Assembly: GCA_050122535.1 (NCBI GenBank)
Contig: JASFIT010000189.1
Span: 1-8,679 of the forward strand
Direction of reading: 5' to 3'
Source: JASFEQ01 sp050122535
Lineage (GTDB): Bacteria; Desulfobacterota; DSM-4660; Desulfatiglandales; HGW-15
Length of the DNA: 8,679 bases
The translations under genes and the position numbers were made by a program. The notes beneath the pieces are model-generated. The model worked only from the letters and a program-made list of their open reading frames with translations. It was not told the DNA's origin and did no database searches. Positions 5,743-8,679 of this stretch are shown in pieces (position 1 is the first letter of the stretch; the number at the start of each line of letters is the position of its first letter).

Positions 5743-7623
5743 GTGAACACCGAAGAATTTAGGCGCAAGCTCACGGCCATTCTCAGTGCGGATGTGGAGG
5801 GCTATAGCCGGCTGATGAGAGATGATGAGGAAGCAACCATCCGTACCCTGACCGCGTACCGAACTGTCATGACAGGGCTTATTCAGCAGTACAGAGGCCG
5901 CGTGGTGGACTCTCCTGGGGATAACATTTTGGCCGAGTTCACCAGTGCAGTGGATGCCGTGAACTGCGCTGTGGAGATGCAGCGCGAACTTGCCGAAAGG
6001 AACGCTGAGTTGCCAGAAGCACGCAGAATGGAATTTCGTATTGGTGTTAACGTTGGAGATGTGGTTGAGGAGGGGGAACGAATCTACGGTGATGGCGTAA
6101 ACATAGCAGCGCGAATGGAGGGTCTGGCTGAGAGAGGAGGCATTTGCATCTCTGCGACGGCGTATGATCAAGTGAAGCACAAGCTGGGACTGGAGTACGA
6201 GTCTTTAGGGGAGCAAGAGGTCAAGAACATTGCAGAGCCTGTGCCTGCCTACCGGGTGCTGTCTTTTCCCGGTGCAGCTGCCCACAGAGTGGTTAAAGCG
6301 AAGAGGGCTGTAGGGAAGACATGGCGTAATGTGGTTTTGGCCATAGCGGCCATTGTCGTCGTGGGAGCGGCTGTGACAATCTGGAACGTCACCTTCCGAG
6401 CACCGCCCATCGAGCCTGTGTCTGAAAAGGACATGGCGCTTCCTTTGCCCGACAAACCCTCTATCGCGGTACTGCCTTTTGCCAACATAGGCGACCCTGA
6501 ACAGGAATACATCGCTGATGGGATCACCGAACAAATCATAACGGCCCTGGCCAGGAACCCATCTCTGTTTGTCATCGCGAGCAATTCGACTTTCACCTAC
6601 AAGGGGAAACCTGTTATGGTGCAGCAGGTGAGCCGGGAATTGGGGGTGCGGTATGTGGTAGAGGGGAGTGTCCAGAAGTTCGGTGACCGGATTCGGATTA
6701 CAGCCCAGCTGATTGATGCGACAAGAGGTGAGCACATGTGGGCGGAAAACTATGATCGGGATCTGAAAGACCTATTTGCCCTGCAAGATGAAATCGCGAT
6801 TGAAATCCTACAGGTAACGATGGGGAAATTGATTGGGTATGGGGAGCACTCTAGAGAAAAAGGCACAACCAATGTGGAGGCCTATTTAAAATATCTTAAG
6901 GCGGTCCCTCTGAATTGTACAAATGAAATTAATAATCGTCAGGCCCAGCAGTTTATTGAGGAGAGCACTGCCTTGGACCCGGAATTTGCAAACGCATATG
7001 CCGCGTTAGGTATCTCCTATTGTGCACAATTTATGAACGGCTGGAGTCAGTCTCCGGGAAAAGATCTGAAAAGGGCGTTCGAACTGGCTCGAAAGGCTAT
7101 CAGTTTGGATCCCACCTTAGATCGCCCTCACGTCACATTGGGCTGGTTCTATCTGCTGCAAGGAAAGCACGACAAAGCCGTTGCAGAAGGAAGAAAGGCT
7201 GTTGCCATTGCTCCAAATAGTGCCCATGCCAATTACCAACTGGGTGCATTCCTGGCCTATGCGGACCAGCCGGAGGAGGCTATTTCGGTGTCACAGAATG
7301 CCCTCCGCCTCAATCCTTTTCCAATTGACTGGCAGTTATGGTTCTTAGGCACGGCATATTCAATAGCCGGCCGCGATGAGGAGGCACTCACGTGGTACAA
7401 GAAAGCAGAGGAACGTAATCCCGACAACATGTGGTCCTACTCTGCCCAAGCGTCCATCTACGGGAATTTAGGCCGTGAACAAGAGGCCCGTGCCGCAGCA
7501 AAAGAATTCCTCCGGCTAAATCCCAAGTTTTCCCTTGAGCAATATGAGAAAGCGCCTTGGCAGAAGAACCGGAAAAAATGGAGGCTGCACGTTGATGGCC
7601 TCCGCAAGGCGGGTCTGAAGTGA
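5743..7623 (+). CDS. Class III nucleotide cyclase with TM, TolB-like and TPR domains (cyclase 1)
   Basis: A 626-residue membrane protein. Residues 8-175 form a class III adenylate/guanylate cyclase catalytic domain, cytoplasmic by topology. Metal-binding Asp17 (SADVEGYS) and Asp60 (PGDN) are present, as are transition-state residues Asn120 and Arg124 (GVNIAAR). The purine-specifying positions are unusual: Asp56 replaces the adenylate cyclase Lys, and Arg113 replaces Asp/Thr, so the product is uncertain. One transmembrane helix (about 196-216) follows a basic stretch. Residues 236-357 are a TolB/FlgO-like domain (PSIAVLPFANIG, YVVEGSVQ, ENYDRDL), and about 372-597 are TPR repeats, both predicted periplasmic, giving a sensor-cyclase layout. 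The GTG start at 5743 has GGAGGTGA (5731-5738) at ideal spacing, and its N-terminus aligns residue for residue with cyclase 2. An upstream GTG at 5644 would only translate the leader. Confidence 0.9.
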   Translation: MNTEEFRRKLTAILSADVEGYSRLMRDDEEATIRTLTAYRTVMTGLIQQYRGRVVDSPGDNILAEFTSAVDAVNCAVEMQRELAERNAELPEARRMEFRIGVNVGDVVEEGERIYGDGVNIAARMEGLAERGGICISATAYDQVKHKLGLEYESLGEQEVKNIAEPVPAYRVLSFPGAAAHRVVKAKRAVGKTWRNVVLAIAAIVVVGAAVTIWNVTFRAPPIEPVSEKDMALPLPDKPSIAVLPFANIGDPEQEYIADGITEQIITALARNPSLFVIASNSTFTYKGKPVMVQQVSRELGVRYVVEGSVQKFGDRIRITAQLIDATRGEHMWAENYDRDLKDLFALQDEIAIEILQVTMGKLIGYGEHSREKGTTNVEAYLKYLKAVPLNCTNEINNRQAQQFIEESTALDPEFANAYAALGISYCAQFMNGWSQSPGKDLKRAFELARKAISLDPTLDRPHVTLGWFYLLQGKHDKAVAEGRKAVAIAPNSAHANYQLGAFLAYADQPEEAISVSQNALRLNPFPIDWQLWFLGTAYSIAGRDEEALTWYKKAEERNPDNMWSYSAQASIYGNLGREQEARAAAKEFLRLNPKFSLEQYEKAPWQKNRKKWRLHVDGLRKAGLK

Positions 7624-7645
7624 GGCGGCCCCAGAGAACAGAGCA

Positions 7646-7665
7646 CCCTTCGACTTCGCTCAGGG
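7646..7665. repeat. REP-like imperfect palindrome
   Basis: CCCTTCGACTTCGCTCAGGG, with outer CCCT/AGGG arms and an inner CG-ACTT-CG stem, starts 23 bp after the cyclase 1 stop. Very similar CCTTCGACTTCGCTCAGGG units are, in my recollection, dispersed repeats in many environmental genomes. Only one copy is in this window, so repetition cannot be shown here. Confidence 0.5.
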
Positions 7666-7691
7666 CAATCAGAAGACGGAGGGCAGTAAGA

Positions 7692-7711
7692 AAAGGGGGA
7701 CGTCCCCCTTT
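7692..7711. repeat. 20-bp perfect palindrome, REP-like
   Basis: AAAGGGGGACGTCCCCCTTT is fully self-complementary. Its right half, ACGTCCCCCTT, recurs exactly at 65-75 next to the inverted repeat at the window start. Such GGGGGACGTCCCCC units accompany RAYT-type (IS200/IS605-related) elements in Deltaproteobacteria as I recall them, but no transposase is present here. The T-run is too short for a convincing terminator, although the transcript of cyclase 1 would pass through it. Confidence 0.65.
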
Positions 7712-7917
7712 CCCATGTGGATTTGCACTATAAAAATATTCCACTCTGTCAATTGAACCTTTATTACTATATATTGTGGTCTTCAATTCTGTCTAAGAAG
7801 TCTAGGCTTCTTGCCATAATGTACACTTCTCAAAAACTGTAGGCTACAAATGCCAATCACCACTTTTTGGGGGTGCTCTGAACGCCACATAGAAGCAGTT
7901 ATCTACTATCCCGAGCT

Positions 7918-7967
7918 ATTTCAGAGACATACAATATATAGACATCCTTCCCTAAAACCGCTATATT
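7918..7967 (+). promoter_or_regulatory. Conserved promoter block of cyclase 2
   Basis: ATTTCA, five bases, then ATACAATATATAGACAT (7929-7945), nearly identical to 5534-5561. TAGACA (7939-7944) is a good -35 (five of six), followed by a 17-bp spacer and TATATT (7962-7967, five of six). The match in sequence and spacing with the cyclase 1 promoter supports both calls. Transcription would start near 7974. Confidence 0.55.
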
Positions 7968-8031
7968 ATGAGCCCTATTTACTTCGTTGGTTAGTCACCT
8001 GAAAACATAACCCCATCCTTCTGGAGGAAAG

Positions 8032-8121
8032 ATGAAAAGAGATTTCCAGGAGATAGAGGTAGCAGCAAGCCTCCAAGGGACTTCTATACCCCTTTGGAGG
8101 CTTTTGTATTTTGGGAGGTGA
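8032..8121 (+). CDS. Possible leader peptide (29-codon upstream ORF)
   Basis: ATG at 8032 follows GGAGG (8023-8027). The 29-residue product begins MKRDFQEIEVAASLQG and has no recognisable family. The stop TGA (8119-8121) lies within the ribosome binding region of cyclase 2, five bases before its GTG. Translation would move a ribosome through the terminator-like hairpin and deliver it to the cyclase start, which could prevent termination or couple translation. It has no run of one amino acid, so it is not a classical amino-acid attenuator. The peptide is not clearly conserved in the cyclase 1 leader, where the best short ORF is in another register. Expression is unproven. Confidence 0.35.
   Translation: MKRDFQEIEVAASLQGTSIPLWRLLYFGR
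8067..8112 (+). terminator. Intrinsic-terminator-like hairpin abutting the cyclase 2 RBS
   Basis: AAGCCTCCAAGGG (8067-8079) pairs with 8091-8103 over 13 bp with a single G-U pair and an 11-nt loop. It is followed by TTTTGTATTTT and then at once by GGGAGGTG (8113-8120), the cyclase ribosome binding site. A terminator placed between a promoter and the start codon of the same gene implies conditional readthrough. Confidence 0.65.
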
Positions 8122-8125
8122 CGCA

Positions 8126-8679
8126 GTGATGGAGGAGCGCGCCAAGAGAAAATTAAGTGCTATCCTCAGTGCGGATGTAAAGGGCTACAGCCGTCTTATG
8201 GAAGATGATGAGGAGGCTACCGTCCAAACTATCACGGCATACCGAGAACTAATGGTAAGCCAAATACAGAATCAAAACGGCCGGGTTGTTGACGCAAAGG
8301 GAGACAATCTACTGGCTGAGTTTGGAAGTGTCGTGGACGCAGTACGTTGTGCTGTGGAGATTCAAAAGGAACTCGGAAGACGAAATGCAGAACTGCCTGA
8401 ACATCGGAAAATGGAGTTCCGCATTGGTGTGAATCTCGGAGATGTCATCTTGGAGGACGAGACCATTTATGGGGATGGAGTGAATATCGCCGCCAGGATA
8501 GAGGGTCTTGCCGAAGGAGGGGGTATCTGCATTTCAAGGACAGCATTTGGCCAAGTTAAGAACAAGCTAAATCTTGGCTATGAGTATTTAGGAGAACATT
8601 CCGTCAAGAATATCGCGGAGCCGGTACGAGTATATCGAGTTCTGATGGACCCTGAGGCAGCAGGAACGGTGATTGGCGA
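8126..8679 (+). CDS. Class III nucleotide cyclase, 3' end outside window (cyclase 2)
   Basis: 184 codons are visible and the frame is open to the window edge. The catalytic domain matches cyclase 1 at about 70% of residues, so this is a paralogue. It has Asp17 (SADVKGYS), Asp60 (KGDN), Asn120 and Arg124 (GVNIAAR), so metal binding and catalysis look intact. Asp56 again replaces the adenine-specifying Lys, while position 113 is Thr (Arg in cyclase 1), the residue many bacterial adenylate cyclases use. A transmembrane helix with TolB-like and TPR domains can be expected further on by analogy but is not visible. The GTG at 8126 is chosen over the adjacent ATG at 8129 because its Shine-Dalgarno spacing and N-terminal length equal those of cyclase 1. 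It is the downstream member of a tandem pair with its own promoter and leader. Confidence 0.88.
   Translation, partial: MMEERAKRKLSAILSADVKGYSRLMEDDEEATVQTITAYRELMVSQIQNQNGRVVDAKGDNLLAEFGSVVDAVRCAVEIQKELGRRNAELPEHRKMEFRIGVNLGDVILEDETIYGDGVNIAARIEGLAEGGGICISRTAFGQVKNKLNLGYEYLGEHSVKNIAEPVRVYRVLMDPEAAGTVIG

Larger units (their letters stand above)
7624..7917. other. Intergenic region between the two cyclases
   Basis: No gene is supported. It holds two palindromic repeats (listed separately) and a weak AAGAAG (7795-7800) / CTTCTT (7807-7812) hairpin. CTATATATTGT (7767-7777) is the exact reverse complement of 7931-7941 in the cyclase 2 promoter block. No strong terminator of cyclase 1 was found. 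Confidence 0.5.
7974..8125 (+). promoter_or_regulatory. Structured 5' leader of cyclase 2 (candidate attenuator)
   Basis: A leader of about 150 nt. It shares AACATAACC (8004-8012) and the whole 3' block (AAGC ... GGAGGCTTTTGTATTTTGGG) with the cyclase 1 leader. From the common ACAATATAT to the Shine-Dalgarno sequence is 183 nt here and 184 nt there. It contains an upstream ORF, a possible hairpin CTGGA (8021-8025) / TTTCCAG (8043-8049) with a bulge, and a strong terminator-like hairpin directly before the cyclase ribosome binding site. This fits a transcription attenuator or riboswitch, with no known class recognised. Confidence 0.5.

Noticed and set aside
6205..6735. Long antisense ORFs inside cyclase 1 (also 5662-6180 on the minus strand)
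   Set aside because: They lie opposite a well-supported coding region and their products show no family features. They are shadows of the sense gene.
7388..7786. 132-codon minus-strand ORF across the end of cyclase 1
   Set aside because: It overlaps the TPR region and the palindromic repeats, has no family resemblance, and has no supported ribosome binding site.
8032..8121. Classical amino-acid attenuator peptide
   Set aside because: The short ORF has no run of a single amino acid, and the downstream gene is not biosynthetic.
7974..8125. A known riboswitch (c-di-GMP GEMM, TPP, fluoride, ykkC, ZTP) in the cyclase leaders
   Set aside because: None of the conserved core sequences of these classes as I know them appears in either leader.

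Overview
The window reads as accessory chromosome from a Gram-negative bacterium, most likely a member of the Desulfobacterota (former Deltaproteobacteria). This is an inference from gene content: an outer-membrane-type lipoprotein, a bactofilin, an MltD-like lytic transglycosylase, cyclases fused to TolB-like and TPR domains, sigma-54-like promoter sites and dispersed GGGGGACGTCCCCC-type palindromes. No RNA gene, CRISPR array, transposase or phage gene was seen.

Layout: (1) 1-86 holds a 16-bp inverted repeat and half of a REP-like palindrome. (2) 87-1340 encodes a 12-helix MFS transporter on the plus strand. (3) 1341-1752 is non-coding and holds a possible miniature inverted-repeat element. 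(4) 1744-2830, minus strand, is a small operon: a strong -24/-12 (sigma-54) promoter candidate, a bactofilin, a lipoprotein and a strong intrinsic terminator. (5) 2831-3354 is AT-rich and non-coding. (6) 3355-4380 encodes an MltD-like lytic transglycosylase whose C-terminal LysM is cut short. (7) 4445-8679, plus strand, is a nucleotide-signalling cluster: a CNB-FHA fusion protein, then two paralogous class III nucleotide cyclases, the second cut by the window edge.

The two cyclases share about 70% of residues over their catalytic domains. They also share a promoter and a roughly 150-nt leader with nearly identical spacing: 184 and 183 nt from a common block to the Shine-Dalgarno sequence. Each leader ends in a terminator-like hairpin plus T-run that directly abuts the cyclase ribosome binding site, the layout of an attenuator or riboswitch. 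The second leader also carries a 29-codon upstream ORF with its own Shine-Dalgarno sequence, ending inside the cyclase ribosome binding site. Both cyclases keep the metal- and transition-state-binding residues but have Asp where adenylate cyclases have the purine-specifying Lys, so the nucleotide they make cannot be assumed to be cAMP. The neighbouring CNB-FHA protein has no DNA-binding domain and is a plausible receptor for their product. This possible cyclase-receptor module with leader control is the most interesting part of the window. The envelope genes (bactofilin, lipoprotein, lytic transglycosylase) form a separate cell-shape or cell-wall theme.
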